A stretch of 48,905 nucleotides of DNA, from the NCBI RefSeq assembly GCF_001280005.1, contig NZ_LGDW01000469.1, forward strand, positions 1 through 48,905, in the 5' to 3' direction. The stretch comes from Streptomyces sp. NRRL WC-3618. GTDB taxonomy: Bacteria > Actinomycetota > Actinomycetes > Streptomycetales > Streptomycetaceae. The number at the start of each line of letters is the position of its first letter. Within the stretch, counting starts at the first letter, position 1. Of the stretch, positions 37,941 through 46,286 are shown piece after piece. The translations under genes and the position numbers were made by a program. The notes beneath the pieces are model-generated. The model was not told where the DNA came from and searched no databases. It saw only the letters and a list, made by a program, of their open reading frames with translations.

Positions 37941-38341
37941 GGACGCTGCGTGTGGCGGCGGGCGCCGCGGGACTGGCGCTCATGGGAGTCGGAGTGTCCC
38001 TGCTGACGGACATCCGCGAGCTGCCGGATGTGCTGGTGTGGCTGGGCGGGGCGATCGCGCTGCACGACGTGCTGATCGCCCCGGTGGTGCTGCTGGTCGG
38101 GTTCGCGCTCGTGCGGGGCGGTGTGCGCGGGCCGGTCCGGGGCGCGCTGCTGGTCGCGGGCGCGCTCACGGCGGTGGCACTGCCGGTGCTGCTCCGGCCC
38201 GGCAAGAAGGCCAACCCGTCGGTGCTGCCCCTGGATTACCCGCGCAACTGGCTTGTCGCGATGGTGGTCGTGGCCTCGGTGACGGCGGTATGGCTGGCCG
38301 TGCGGAAGGTCCGGGACAGCCGTCGTCGGCCTGCCGCGTGA
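37937..38341 (+). CDS. Small membrane protein coupled to the oxidoreductase
   Basis: 134 residues; the ATG overlaps the stop of the oxidoreductase gene (ATGA). Four hydrophobic segments (for example LRVAAGAAGLALMGVGVSLL, VLIAPVVLLVGFALV, LLVAGALTAVALPVLL, WLVAMVVVASVTAVWLAV) with a short charged tail. I do not recognise a domain. The coupling suggests a membrane partner or accessory factor of the oxidoreductase. Confidence 0.8.
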   Translation: MRTLRVAAGAAGLALMGVGVSLLTDIRELPDVLVWLGGAIALHDVLIAPVVLLVGFALVRGGVRGPVRGALLVAGALTAVALPVLLRPGKKANPSVLPLDYPRNWLVAMVVVASVTAVWLAVRKVRDSRRRPAA

Positions 38342-38369
38342 ACTTCTGAATCCCGCCGGCGAACGGGCC

Positions 38370-38387
38370 GTCTTACAGAGGTCTTAC
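38370..38387 (+). promoter_or_regulatory. Two GTCTTAC direct repeats, 11-bp period
   Basis: GTCTTAC occurs at 38370-38376 and 38381-38387, ~50 bp before the next gene. An 11-bp period matches one helical turn, the spacing used by OmpR/PhoB-type regulators. A CTAGCGT element follows at ~38427 as a possible -10. Confidence 0.45.
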
Positions 38388-38438
38388 GTGTGGTCAGTGG
38401 AGGGGGGTGAGCGGCGGACGTACGCCTAGCGTGACCGG

Positions 38439-39044
38439 ATGAGATCCTTCCGTACGGTGCGCGTGACCGTTCTGGTCACCGCCGCTCCCCTGCTGCTCGC
38501 AGTCGCCGGCCTGATACATCCCCGGCATCTGTCGGCGGCGACGGCCGGCCACTGGGCCGGGCTGCACATCGCGCTGCTGCCCGTCTTCCCCCTCCTCGTC
38601 CTCGGACTGATCGTCCCCCTGTGGGGCAGGCCGCGCCCTGACGCGGAGGGTGCCCTGACGGTTGTCTCCTGGGCCGGCTGCCTCTGGTTCGCCGCCTACT
38701 ACTCCGGCCTGGACGCGGTGGCCGGCATCTCCGCCGGCACCGTCGTGGACCACGGCGTCCACGGCGCGGCCGGGCACCTGTTCGTCGTCGGAGACGAACT
38801 GGGCCGGTCCGGGGTGTACGGGCTTGCCGTGGCGTCGTTCGCCACCTGCGCGGTGTTGTGGCGGCGGCACGGCGTGCGCGTACTGCCGGGCGCCGCCGTC
38901 CTGTTCGCCGCCTGCTGGTCGTTCGTCGACAGCCACATCTTCTGGCCCAAGGGGGTGTTCACCATGGTCGGCTTCGCCGTGGCGTTCGCCCTCCTGACGG
39001 TGGCGGCGGCCCGGCCCGCAGCGGACTCACCGAGCCGCCCCTGA
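38439..39044 (+). CDS. Multi-spanning membrane protein of unknown function
   Basis: 201 residues from ATG 38439. About six hydrophobic segments: residues ~8-25, 43-62, 75-95, 125-142, 150-165 and 170-190. No catalytic motif or known family is recognised; His residues (LIHPRHLSAATAGHW) near the N-terminus may be conserved. Single gene behind a promoter with GTCTTAC direct repeats. Confidence 0.8.
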   Translation: MRSFRTVRVTVLVTAAPLLLAVAGLIHPRHLSAATAGHWAGLHIALLPVFPLLVLGLIVPLWGRPRPDAEGALTVVSWAGCLWFAAYYSGLDAVAGISAGTVVDHGVHGAAGHLFVVGDELGRSGVYGLAVASFATCAVLWRRHGVRVLPGAAVLFAACWSFVDSHIFWPKGVFTMVGFAVAFALLTVAAARPAADSPSRP

Positions 39045-39086
39045 CAGTCGGCGGCCTCGGTGGCCCCCCCCGTGACGGCGCTTCGG

Positions 39087-39302
39087 TCAGTTCTCCGGCG
39101 TCTGCTGGAGCTTGGCGAGCGTCAGTACGTTGCCGCCGATTCCCCAGCCGCCGTCGGTGACCTCCTCGACCAGGACGAGGGTGGTGGCGCGGGCGCGTTC
39201 GCCGTAGATGTCGACGTAGAGCTCGGTGACGCGGGTGATGATCTGCTCCTTCTGCTTCTCGGTGAGGGTTTCGGCGGGGACCTTGAAGTTCGCGAACGGC
39301 AT
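39087..39302 (-). CDS. 4-oxalocrotonate tautomerase-family protein
   Basis: 71 residues. The N-terminal Pro directly after Met (MPFANFKVPAE) is the catalytic base of the tautomerase superfamily; the length and TLTEKQKEQIITRVTELY helix agree. The pattern resembles small tautomerases; the substrate is unknown. It lies 48 bp downstream of an SDR on the same strand, so both are probably one operon. Confidence 0.9.
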   Translation of the reverse strand: MPFANFKVPAETLTEKQKEQIITRVTELYVDIYGERARATTLVLVEEVTDGGWGIGGNVLTLAKLQQTPEN

Positions 39303-39350
39303 GACGGTTCTCTCTCTGGGTGGGGTGTTGAAAGGGGTACGGCCGCCCGG

Positions 39351-40145
39351 TCAGACGATGCCGCCGTTGGCGCGGACGACCTGGCCGTTGATCCAGTGAC
39401 CGGCGGGGGAGACCAGGAACGCGACGGTCTCGGCGATGTCGGCCGGGGTGCCGAGCCGTTCCAGCGGCGGCTGCGCGGCCAGCCGGGCCACCGTCTCGTC
39501 GTCCTTGCCGTCGAGGAACAGATCGGTGGCGGTGGGACCGGGCGCGACGGCGTTGACAGTCACGTCCCGGCCGCGCAGCTCACGGGCCAGGATGAGCGTC
39601 ACCGCCTCCACCGCGCCCTTGCTCGCGCTGTAGGCGCCGTACCCGGGGAACGCCAGGCCCACCACGGAGGTGGAGAACGTGACGATGGCCCCGCCCCGGC
39701 GCACCGTGCGGGCGGCCTGCTGGGCGACGACGAAGGTGCCCCGGATGTTGGTGCGGTGCAGCGCGTCCAGCTCCGTCAGGTCCAGGTCGGCGATGAGCGC
39801 CGTTTGGGCTCGGCCGGCCGCGTGGACGACGACGTCGACACCCCCGTACTCCGACGCGGCGGTGGCGAACAGGGCGGCCACCGCCTGCTCGTCGGCGACG
39901 TCGGCGCGTACGGCGACGGCCCGGCCGCCGGAAGCGGTGACCTCTTTGACGGCGGCCTCGGCGAGGTCCTGGTTGCCCGCGTAGCCGACCACCACCGCGA
40001 ACCCGTCGGCGGCCAGCCGTTGGACGGTCCGGCGCCCGATTCCCCGGGAGCCGCCGGTGACGACGGCGACACGCGGACGGTCGGGGTCAGTGTCTGGGGC
40101 GAGGCCGGATACGGCAGCACTCGCCTGGACGTTCGAGCTTGGCAC
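39351..40145 (-). CDS. Short-chain dehydrogenase/reductase (FabG-like)
   Basis: 264 residues from GTG 40145 with GGAG upstream. TGGSRGIG cofactor loop, VVHAAGRAQ, FSTSVVGLAFPGYGAYSASKG with the catalytic Ser, Tyr and Lys, and a C-terminal GHWINGQVVRANGG. Nearest in pattern to 3-ketoacyl/glucose-type reductases of the SDR superfamily. It shares an operon with the tautomerase and is divergent from an MLTR-type regulator, a very common pairing in which the regulator controls the reductase. Confidence 0.93.
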   Translation of the reverse strand: MPSSNVQASAAVSGLAPDTDPDRPRVAVVTGGSRGIGRRTVQRLAADGFAVVVGYAGNQDLAEAAVKEVTASGGRAVAVRADVADEQAVAALFATAASEYGGVDVVVHAAGRAQTALIADLDLTELDALHRTNIRGTFVVAQQAARTVRRGGAIVTFSTSVVGLAFPGYGAYSASKGAVEAVTLILARELRGRDVTVNAVAPGPTATDLFLDGKDDETVARLAAQPPLERLGTPADIAETVAFLVSPAGHWINGQVVRANGGIV

Positions 40146-40323
40146 GGGGAACTCCGGTGTACGAAGGGAAGGCGGAGGGGGCTGCGGACCCGAAGCCGTC
40201 TGCTCGGCTCGGCCCGCCGTGCACACCACAGTCGTCCGGTGCGCGGCGATCAGCCAGGGCTCTGCCGACCCTGGGGTTGGCGTCCCCTGGCTGCGCCTCC
40301 TCGACGCGCGTGATGATGGGAAG

Positions 40324-41184
40324 GTGAACCTTCCTGAGCTCGCCGCGTTCCTGAGGTCCCGGCGCGACCGCGTACGGCCCTCCGACGTGGGACTGCCCAC
40401 CGGACCACGCCGCCGCGTCCCCGGCCTGAGACGCGAGGAAGTCGCCCAGCTCGCCGGCCTGTCGGCGGACTACTACACCGAGCTCGAACGCGGCGGCGAC
40501 GTCCAGCCCTCGTCGCAGGTGCTGGCCGCGCTGGCACGGGCGTTGCGGCTGGGCGGCGACGAACGCGACCACCTGTTCCACCTGGCCGACCGGCCCGTGC
40601 CCTCGGCGGCGCACAGCCCGAACGCCCACGCCCAGCCGGCCCTCCTCGGCCTCCTCGACCGGCTCACCGGGACGCCCGCGCAGATCATCACCGACCTGCA
40701 CGAGACCCTCGTACAGAACGAGCTCGCCGCCGCACTCCTCGGCCGCGCTCCCGCGCGGCGCGGTGTGGCGGCGAGGTTCGTGTACCGGTGGTTCACCGAC
40801 CCGGGCTCCCGCGCGATCTATCCCACCGAGGACCATCCGCAGCACTCCCGGGCCTTCGTCGCCGACCTCCAGGCCGTCGCCGCGCGGCGGGGCAGCGACA
40901 CGGAGGTGGCCGGCATGGTGGCCGAACTACGGCGTCGCAGCGAGGAGTTCGCCGCCCTGTGGGACACGCATGACGTCGCCCTGCGGCGGACCGACCACAA
41001 ACGCATCGTCCACGCCACGCTGGGAGTCGTCGAACTCGACTGCCACAACCTGTTCAGCGAGGACGGACGCCAGCGTCTGCTGTGGTTCAGCGCCCCACCG
41101 GGCACGGAGGGCGCCGCCCAACTGGAGCTGCTCTCCGTCATCGGCACCCAGGACATGTCCACGGACGAGAGCACCCTCCGCTAG
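40324..41184 (+). CDS. XRE/MLTR-family transcriptional regulator
   Basis: 286 residues from GTG 40324 (GGGAAG immediately before it; start uncertain). The N-terminal helix-turn-helix (GLRREEVAQLAGLSADYYTELERG) is followed by the MmyB-like ligand-binding domain (GTPAQIITDLHETLVQNELAAALLG, then a GSRAIYPTEDH segment). MLTR proteins sense small molecules and repress adjacent SDR genes. It is divergent from the SDR/tautomerase operon; the 178-bp gap between them should hold the operator, though I see no strong repeat in it. Confidence 0.93.
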   Translation: MNLPELAAFLRSRRDRVRPSDVGLPTGPRRRVPGLRREEVAQLAGLSADYYTELERGGDVQPSSQVLAALARALRLGGDERDHLFHLADRPVPSAAHSPNAHAQPALLGLLDRLTGTPAQIITDLHETLVQNELAAALLGRAPARRGVAARFVYRWFTDPGSRAIYPTEDHPQHSRAFVADLQAVAARRGSDTEVAGMVAELRRRSEEFAALWDTHDVALRRTDHKRIVHATLGVVELDCHNLFSEDGRQRLLWFSAPPGTEGAAQLELLSVIGTQDMSTDESTLR

Positions 41185-41208
41185 CACGAACCCGCTCCCG
41201 CGCGCCGA

Positions 41209-41239
41209 GGGGGCCGCCCCGTCACACGGCGCGGCCCCC
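41209..41239. terminator. Terminator of the MLTR regulator
   Basis: GGGGGCCGC (41209-41217) and GCGGCCCCC (41231-41239), a 9-bp perfect stem with a 13-nt loop, 25 bp after the regulator stop codon. Confidence 0.7.
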
Positions 41240-41433
41240 GTCCGGCGCTGTCACAGCGCGAGGGACTGCCGATCCTGGTTGGACCCGCCGGTGGAAGGCC
41301 ACTGCGAAGACGCCTGATCGGGTCGGCGCCTTGTGCAGAGGTATACGCAAGTCCTTCGCAACAGTCGTCCCGCGTCGGTCTCGGCGAGGGTGTGCGGGCG
41401 TAGGGGATCCATGCGATGAGGGCGATGACGCCT

Positions 41434-41714
41434 TCGAAGCGCTTCGATGTTGAGGATTCAGGTCGGATGTCAAGAGGCCGACATCACCACATCTCCACAT
41501 GTTAGGGAAAGTCCCCTTCCTTTCCCTCCGGGGAATCTTGGAAGCGACTCTTGTGTGCCCGCGAGTGTTCACTTAACCTCACTGCAATCGAAGCGCTTCG
41601 ACTGCGAAACGCGTTCGCAGTAGTTGGATGTCCGCTTCGGCTCAGCGCAGTTCGCAACGCCGACGCCACCCGCACTCCACCCGCCGTACCGCCGTACTCC
41701 TCGAAGCGCTTCCC
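41434..41714. promoter_or_regulatory. LacI-type operator cluster upstream of GH12
   Basis: TCGAAGCGCTTCGA is a perfect 14-bp palindrome at 41434-41447 and again at 41588-41601; a third copy at 41701-41714 matches 12 of 14. Between copies two and three lies CTGCGAA-ACGCG-TTCGCAG (41602-41620), another perfect inverted repeat. GC-centred GAAGCGCTTC-type palindromes are typical LacI-family operators controlling sugar genes. Multiple copies suggest looping and tight repression of the GH12 gene. Confidence 0.75.
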
Positions 41715-41927
41715 CAGTCGCCCCCCACCGACTGTTCCCCCTGCCCGCGCTGTCGCCGTCGCTCCTGATGGGGCCGACTCGCGGGCGTACCTGCACCGCC
41801 CGTATCGAAGTCATGACTTCTTCCGGAGACGCGCAGCCGATCCGTTTCGTCGCCGGAGAGGACCAAGTCCTCAGTCAAGGGGCGTGGCAGCAACCCCACA
41901 ACTCCCCCCACCCGTGGAAGGGACACC

Positions 41928-42644
41928 ATGGTTACCAACGCGATACGCAAGATCAGCACGGCGATTCTGGCGCCGGCGATGGCTCTCGGTGCCACCGTCG
42001 GACTCGCCTCCGCCCCCGCTTCGGCGGCCGTCTGGAACTCCTGCGACCAGTGGAGCAGCACCAACCTGGACGGCTACAAGCTCTACAACAACATCTGGGG
42101 TTCCGGCGCCGGCAGCCAGTGCATCTGGGCCAACTCCGGGACCAATTGGGGCGTCTGGGCCAACCACCCCAACACCGGCGGCATCAAGTCCTACCCCAAC
42201 TCGACGAAGACGATCAACAAGACGATCGACTCCCTCGGCTGGCTCACCAGCAACTACAACGTCAGCGTCCCGTCGTCCGGTGCGTACAACACGTCGTACG
42301 ACATCTGGGACGACAACCACCAGTACGAGATCATGCTCTGGGTCAACTACCACGGAGCCGTCGGCCCGATCGGCTCCTCGCAGGGCAACGTCTCGCTCGG
42401 CGGCCACAGCTGGAACGTCTACAAGGGCACCAACGGGTCCAACCAGGTGTTCTCGTTCCTGCGGACGTCCAACTCCAACTCCGGCACCGTGGATGTCAAG
42501 CCGATCCTCAGCTGGATCGCCCACACCAAGGGCTGGATGCCCGGCAACGAGATCATCGGCGACGTCCAGTTCGGCTACGAGGTCACCTCGTCGTCCGGTG
42601 GACTCAACTTCACCACCAACAACCTGACCGTCAGCGGCGGCTGA
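41928..42644 (+). CDS. Secreted GH12 endoglucanase/xyloglucanase
   Basis: 238 residues from ATG 41928 (GGAAGGGACACC upstream). Signal peptide residues 1-33 with an ASA-A cleavage site. Catalytic Glu residues typical of GH12: Glu134 in HQYEIMLWVNY (nucleophile) and Glu218 in FGYEVTSS (acid/base). One catalytic domain only, no carbohydrate-binding module. GH12 enzymes cut beta-1,4-glucan or xyloglucan; the convergent GH95 gene argues for xyloglucan. Regulated through the upstream palindrome cluster. Confidence 0.92.
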   Translation: MVTNAIRKISTAILAPAMALGATVGLASAPASAAVWNSCDQWSSTNLDGYKLYNNIWGSGAGSQCIWANSGTNWGVWANHPNTGGIKSYPNSTKTINKTIDSLGWLTSNYNVSVPSSGAYNTSYDIWDDNHQYEIMLWVNYHGAVGPIGSSQGNVSLGGHSWNVYKGTNGSNQVFSFLRTSNSNSGTVDVKPILSWIAHTKGWMPGNEIIGDVQFGYEVTSSSGGLNFTTNNLTVSGG

Positions 42645-42657
42645 CAGTCGACATCGG

Positions 42658-42704
42658 GGCCGGGGTCGGTCCGTGTCCGTCGTCGGACACGATCGACCCC
42701 GGCC
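42658..42704. terminator. Large bidirectional terminator hairpin
   Basis: GGCCGGGGTCG (42658-42668) pairs with CGACCCCGGCC (42694-42704), and inside it GTGTCCG (42673-42679) pairs with CGGACAC (42684-42690) around a 4-nt loop. It separates the convergent GH12 and GH95 genes. Confidence 0.88.
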
Positions 42705-42739
42705 TGCCGCGCGTTGCAGTCCATCAGGGTGGTCCACCG

Positions 42740-45241
42740 TCAGCGGCTTGAGCCGGCCTGGCCGGGTCCGTTCTGTTCCGGCCCGCGGTGCGCCCCGGCC
42801 GGCGTGCCCGTCGGCACGGTGATCGTGATGCGGGTGCCTTGCCCGGCGGTGAGGGAGATGTCGCGGGCGTGCGCGCCCAGCACGGAGGGGGCAGTCTGCG
42901 CGGAGGTGGTGACGGCCCTGATACCGCGGCGGCTGATCAGCGTGACGTCCTGGGTCCGGTCCGAGGTGACGGACACCGTCACGGTGCCGTCGGGCAGATC
43001 CCAGTCCAGGCTGTGCACGCGGATGCCGCCCCGGCCCCGGACGCCGGTGATGCTGCCCTTGGCCCACTGCTCGGGCAGCGCGGGAAGGAGTTCCACGACG
43101 CCGGGCCTCGTGCAGAGCAGCGCCTCGGCCAGTACGGCGGGCAGGGCGTTCGCCGCGTCGGCGTTGTAGATGTGCCGTTCGGGATTGTGGGAGGTCATCA
43201 GCGACCGGAAGAGCATGTCGCTGCCGATGATCTTCCGGAGGTTGTCGTACACCTGGGCGCCGTCCTTGAGCCGTGCGGCAGCCAGGGCGCGATGGAGGCT
43301 GCCGTGTGCGGAGAGGTTCTGGTCTCCGCGCAGTTCGAGCGCCCTGAGCGCCGGAGGCACGAGGTCGGGATGTTCCTCGGGATTGATCTCGTGCAGGGGC
43401 CAGACGCCGTACAGGTGCTGGATATGACGGTGGTCGTAGTGGTCGGACAGGCCGGGCCAGGACCACTCGGCGAGCGCGCCGTCCTCGTTGATCAGGTAGC
43501 CGGGGATCTCGTCGAGCAGCGCCGTCCAGCGTTCGACGCCCTCGCCGCTGCCCTGTTCGACGCCGAGGGAATCCGCGGCGGTGATCGCGGCCTGGAGGGC
43601 GTGTCGTCCGGCCGTGATGTCGCCGGTGGCGTTGACGGACAGGTACGAGCCGGTGCTGCCCGGGGCGTTCTCCATGGAGAAGGACGGTACGAAGACCGCC
43701 TTGCCGTTGGTGTCCCTGCGGGTGAGGAAGTCCTCGTAGAACAGGGCCAGTTCCATCAACGCGGGGCCGAGCCTGTCCCGCAGGAACGCCTCGTCGCCGG
43801 TGACCTCGTAGTACTCCAGGAGCGGCTGGAGCAGCCAGTCGGCGCCGCCCGTCCAGCAGTGGCCGGGGAAGTCGTCGCCGTTGAAGTGCAGCATGTGGCC
43901 GTACTCGCCGTCGGTACGGGAGGGGGCGAGGAAACCGCGGGCGCCGTAGAGGTTCCTGGCGTTGGTGCGCCAGTGGTCGAGTTGGCCGAGGACCAGGTCG
44001 AAATAGCCCTGCATGGCCTCGGTGAGGTCGAGGATGTTGCCGCCCGCGACCTGGAGGTTGACGTTGGCGTCGGTGGTGAGGTCACCGGCCCAGGCGGCGG
44101 TCCACGCACCCGTCCAGATGCCGGTCAGACGGGGTGGCAGGACGCCGCTGGAACTGAGGAAGAGATAGCGGCCCGAGTCGTAGAGCCGCTCCAGCAGGGC
44201 GGGGTCGATGACGCCCCGGTCCGCGTTCTGACGGGCGATCAGCTCGGTCGTCGACATACGGCGGTCGGCCTCGGGGGCGAACAGGTCGAGGCGGGAGCGG
44301 TCGTACAGGTCCGAGTGGATCTTCGTGTGCCGGGCGAGCAGAGCCTCGTAGTCGGGTTCCAGGGCGGCCAGCCCCGCGTGCAGCGGCTTGGTGTCCCAGG
44401 CGGCGGGCGTCTCGTACCTGTCCAGTCGGGTCAGGAGGGTGAGCCTGGCCGCCCCGGTGACGACGACGGTCGAGCCGCTGACGGTGACCGTACCGCCGAT
44501 GGGCACGACACGGGTGACGCCCTCGTACCCGTGGGCGCCCAGCCCCTCGGGGTAGGCGGCGCGCAGGTTCAGCCACCCCGAGCCTGCGTCGACGTCGGCC
44601 AGGGTGGTGAACGTCATGCGGGTGTGCAGGGTGTCGCCGCCGCCGTGGTCGGTCGCGGTGTCGTCGAGCGCGGTGTGCACGCCCAGGGTGACGTCGACGG
44701 TACGGCCCGGGGCCGGCACCAGTTCGTGGACGACGACCCGGTCGGCGCGGGACACGAAGACCCGGCGGGACCAGGCGCCGTGCCCGTCCGTCCAGGCGGA
44801 GGTGACCTCGCCCGTACGGAAGTCGGTGATCCGGACGTATCGGTCGGTGGCGGAACCGTCCGTCGCGGCGATCCGCAGCTCGTAGGCGGGGTGGTACGTC
44901 TGGGTCCAGCGCAGCTCCCACCCGGCACCGAAGTCACGGCACGCGCCGGCGTAGTCCCCGGCCAGCGCCATGTCCCGTACCGATTCCAGCCGGTCGGCGA
45001 GCACGGGCGGGGTGACGTCGCGGGTGCCGTTGGGCAGGACGAGGCGGTGGTGGTCGAGGACGACTTTCTCCAGCGCCGGGTCCCCGTACACCACGGCCCC
45101 GTATTCGCCGTTGCCGGTGAGGAAGCCGTCGGTCCACGAATCGGCGGGGGCCGTGTCATGGATCCCCCGGTCGGGCAGCGCGACGACTCGGGCCGACGTG
45201 GGCGCGGTCGGGCCGCCCCCGGCAGGGTGTTCGGAACGCAT
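42740..45241 (-). CDS. GH95 alpha-L-fucosidase (or alpha-galactosidase)-family glycoside hydrolase
   Basis: 833 residues from ATG 45241, behind CAGGAAAG. Length and order match GH95: N-terminal beta domain (DSWTDGFLTGNGEYGAVVYG), central (alpha/alpha)6 barrel with the catalytic-water Asn pair at residues ~393-395 (TTDANVNLQVAGG), SFSMENAPGS with the acid Glu, and HRHIQHLYGVWP, then a C-terminal beta domain. GH95 enzymes remove terminal alpha-1,2-fucose (some galactose) from xyloglucan and related glycans. No signal peptide, so imported oligosaccharides would be processed inside the cell. Convergent with a secreted GH12. Confidence 0.93.
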   Translation of the reverse strand: MRSEHPAGGGPTAPTSARVVALPDRGIHDTAPADSWTDGFLTGNGEYGAVVYGDPALEKVVLDHHRLVLPNGTRDVTPPVLADRLESVRDMALAGDYAGACRDFGAGWELRWTQTYHPAYELRIAATDGSATDRYVRITDFRTGEVTSAWTDGHGAWSRRVFVSRADRVVVHELVPAPGRTVDVTLGVHTALDDTATDHGGGDTLHTRMTFTTLADVDAGSGWLNLRAAYPEGLGAHGYEGVTRVVPIGGTVTVSGSTVVVTGAARLTLLTRLDRYETPAAWDTKPLHAGLAALEPDYEALLARHTKIHSDLYDRSRLDLFAPEADRRMSTTELIARQNADRGVIDPALLERLYDSGRYLFLSSSGVLPPRLTGIWTGAWTAAWAGDLTTDANVNLQVAGGNILDLTEAMQGYFDLVLGQLDHWRTNARNLYGARGFLAPSRTDGEYGHMLHFNGDDFPGHCWTGGADWLLQPLLEYYEVTGDEAFLRDRLGPALMELALFYEDFLTRRDTNGKAVFVPSFSMENAPGSTGSYLSVNATGDITAGRHALQAAITAADSLGVEQGSGEGVERWTALLDEIPGYLINEDGALAEWSWPGLSDHYDHRHIQHLYGVWPLHEINPEEHPDLVPPALRALELRGDQNLSAHGSLHRALAAARLKDGAQVYDNLRKIIGSDMLFRSLMTSHNPERHIYNADAANALPAVLAEALLCTRPGVVELLPALPEQWAKGSITGVRGRGGIRVHSLDWDLPDGTVTVSVTSDRTQDVTLISRRGIRAVTTSAQTAPSVLGAHARDISLTAGQGTRITITVPTGTPAGAHRGPEQNGPGQAGSSR

Positions 45242-45617
45242 GGCTTTCCTGTTCTTCGTGCGGTCGTGCCGTGGACAATCGCGGGCCGGCCGGGGGCGGT
45301 GGAGGCACCGTCCCCGGCCGACCGTCTCTCGACATGATGGCGGTGAGGGGTCGCGTCGCCGTAAGGGCGGGGTCGGAGTGGGCGACGGGATGCCGCTCGC
45401 GGCGATCAGAAGGCTGACGGCGCCGCATCCGGAAGCGGCGGGCCGAACCGGGTCGCGACGTCCGCCGCCGCCTCGCCGGAGCCCCGCGTTGAGCACCGAA
45501 GCTTCCGGGGCGGGTGCCCGTCGGGGGTACAGGGCCCAGTGGTCTGCGGCTGCGCCGCGTAGGCCGCAGGCAGGCGGGGCCCGAGGACCCCGCCTGCGTG
45601 CCTGCCGGGACGGAGTG
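45242..45617. other. Intergenic stretch between GH95 and TetR genes
   Basis: 376 bp with no supported gene. It must contain the GH95 promoter, for which I see no strong consensus and no copy of the GH12 palindrome, plus the TetR terminator hairpin at 45570-45597. Confidence 0.5.
45570..45597 (-). terminator. Terminator of the TetR gene
   Basis: GCAGGCGGGG (45570-45579) and CCCCGCCTGC (45588-45597) form a 10-bp perfect stem with an 8-nt loop, about 20 bp past the end of the TetR gene on its strand. Confidence 0.8.
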
Positions 45618-46196
45618 TCAGACCACGGCCAGCCGATCCACCAACAGCTCCACCCTTGACTCGGTGTCCTCCGGTGGCAGCCGTCCCGACCGGGTCAGGG
45701 TCGCCACCCCGTGCAAGGACGCCCAGAACACCTCCGTGAACAGCCCCGGGGCGACGCCGTCCCCGGCGACCTCGCCGAGGCACTCCAGCAGCGCGGCGAA
45801 AGCGTCCTTGAGGGGTTCCGGGGTGTCCTCCTGGGCATACGGGAGGCCGCCGTCGAGCTGGAAGATGGCGTCGTAGACCGCCGGGTTGCGCGCGGCGAAG
45901 CCGAGATAGGCGTGCGCGAGGGCGGCCACCCGCTCGCGCGGACCGTCCACGGCGGCGGTCGCGGCCCGCACCGCCACGGCCATCTCGGTGGCGCCCTGGA
46001 GGGCGACGGCGCCGATGATCTCGCGTTTGCCGCGGAAGTGGCTGTAGAGGACGGGCTGGCTGTACTCGATGCGCTCGGCGAGCCGGCGAGTGGTGACCGC
46101 GTCCCAGCCCTGCTGCTCGGCGAGTTCGCGGGCCGTCGCCACGATGAGGCGCTCACGCTCCGCCCGTTCGCGTTCCTTGCGTTCCTGTACCGACAT
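45618..46196 (-). CDS. TetR-family transcriptional regulator
   Basis: 192 residues from ATG 46196. The N-terminal helix-turn-helix (RLIVATARELAEQQGWDAVTTRRLA, then VLYSHFRGKREI) is typical; residues ~75-180 form the ligand-binding domain (RERVAALAHAYLGFAARNP). The gene is divergent from a DUF1772 membrane protein, with a strong inverted repeat between them, so it probably represses itself and that gene. TetR/DUF1772 pairs are common in streptomycetes. Confidence 0.95.
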   Translation of the reverse strand: MSVQERKERERAERERLIVATARELAEQQGWDAVTTRRLAERIEYSQPVLYSHFRGKREIIGAVALQGATEMAVAVRAATAAVDGPRERVAALAHAYLGFAARNPAVYDAIFQLDGGLPYAQEDTPEPLKDAFAALLECLGEVAGDGVAPGLFTEVFWASLHGVATLTRSGRLPPEDTESRVELLVDRLAVV

Positions 46197-46205
46197 GATC
46201 CGATC

Positions 46206-46270
46206 CTAGCACCGCTAGACAACCGAGCGGCAGTAGGTCTAGCGTTGCCTCATCAGCTAGCAACGCTAGA
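46206..46270. promoter_or_regulatory. TetR operator region
   Basis: TCTAGCGTTGC (46238-46248) and GCAACGCTAGA (46260-46270) are perfect 11-bp inverted arms around 11 bp. A second smaller repeat CTAGC-acc-GCTAG is at 46206-46218 next to the TetR start. Both contain the same CTAG(C) core, as expected for two binding sites of one repressor in the divergent promoter. Confidence 0.75.
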
Positions 46271-46286
46271 TGCCGGGAGAGTCGTC

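Larger units (their letters stand above)
41185..41927. other. Long regulatory stretch upstream of GH12
   Basis: 743 bp without a convincing gene. It begins with a terminator hairpin: GGGGGCCGC (41209-41217) with GCGGCCCCC (41231-41239). It then carries several palindromes listed separately (41434-41447, 41588-41601, 41602-41620, 41701-41714) and an inverted pair GGGAAAG/CTTTCCC (41505-41526). Several short frames cross it but none shows coding character. It must contain the promoter of the GH12 gene. Confidence 0.6.

Noticed and set aside
41551..42627. Frame of 358 codons across the GH12 control region and gene.
   Set aside because: It is Thr/Ser/Pro/Arg-rich and out of frame with the clear GH12 gene with signal peptide and catalytic Glu residues.
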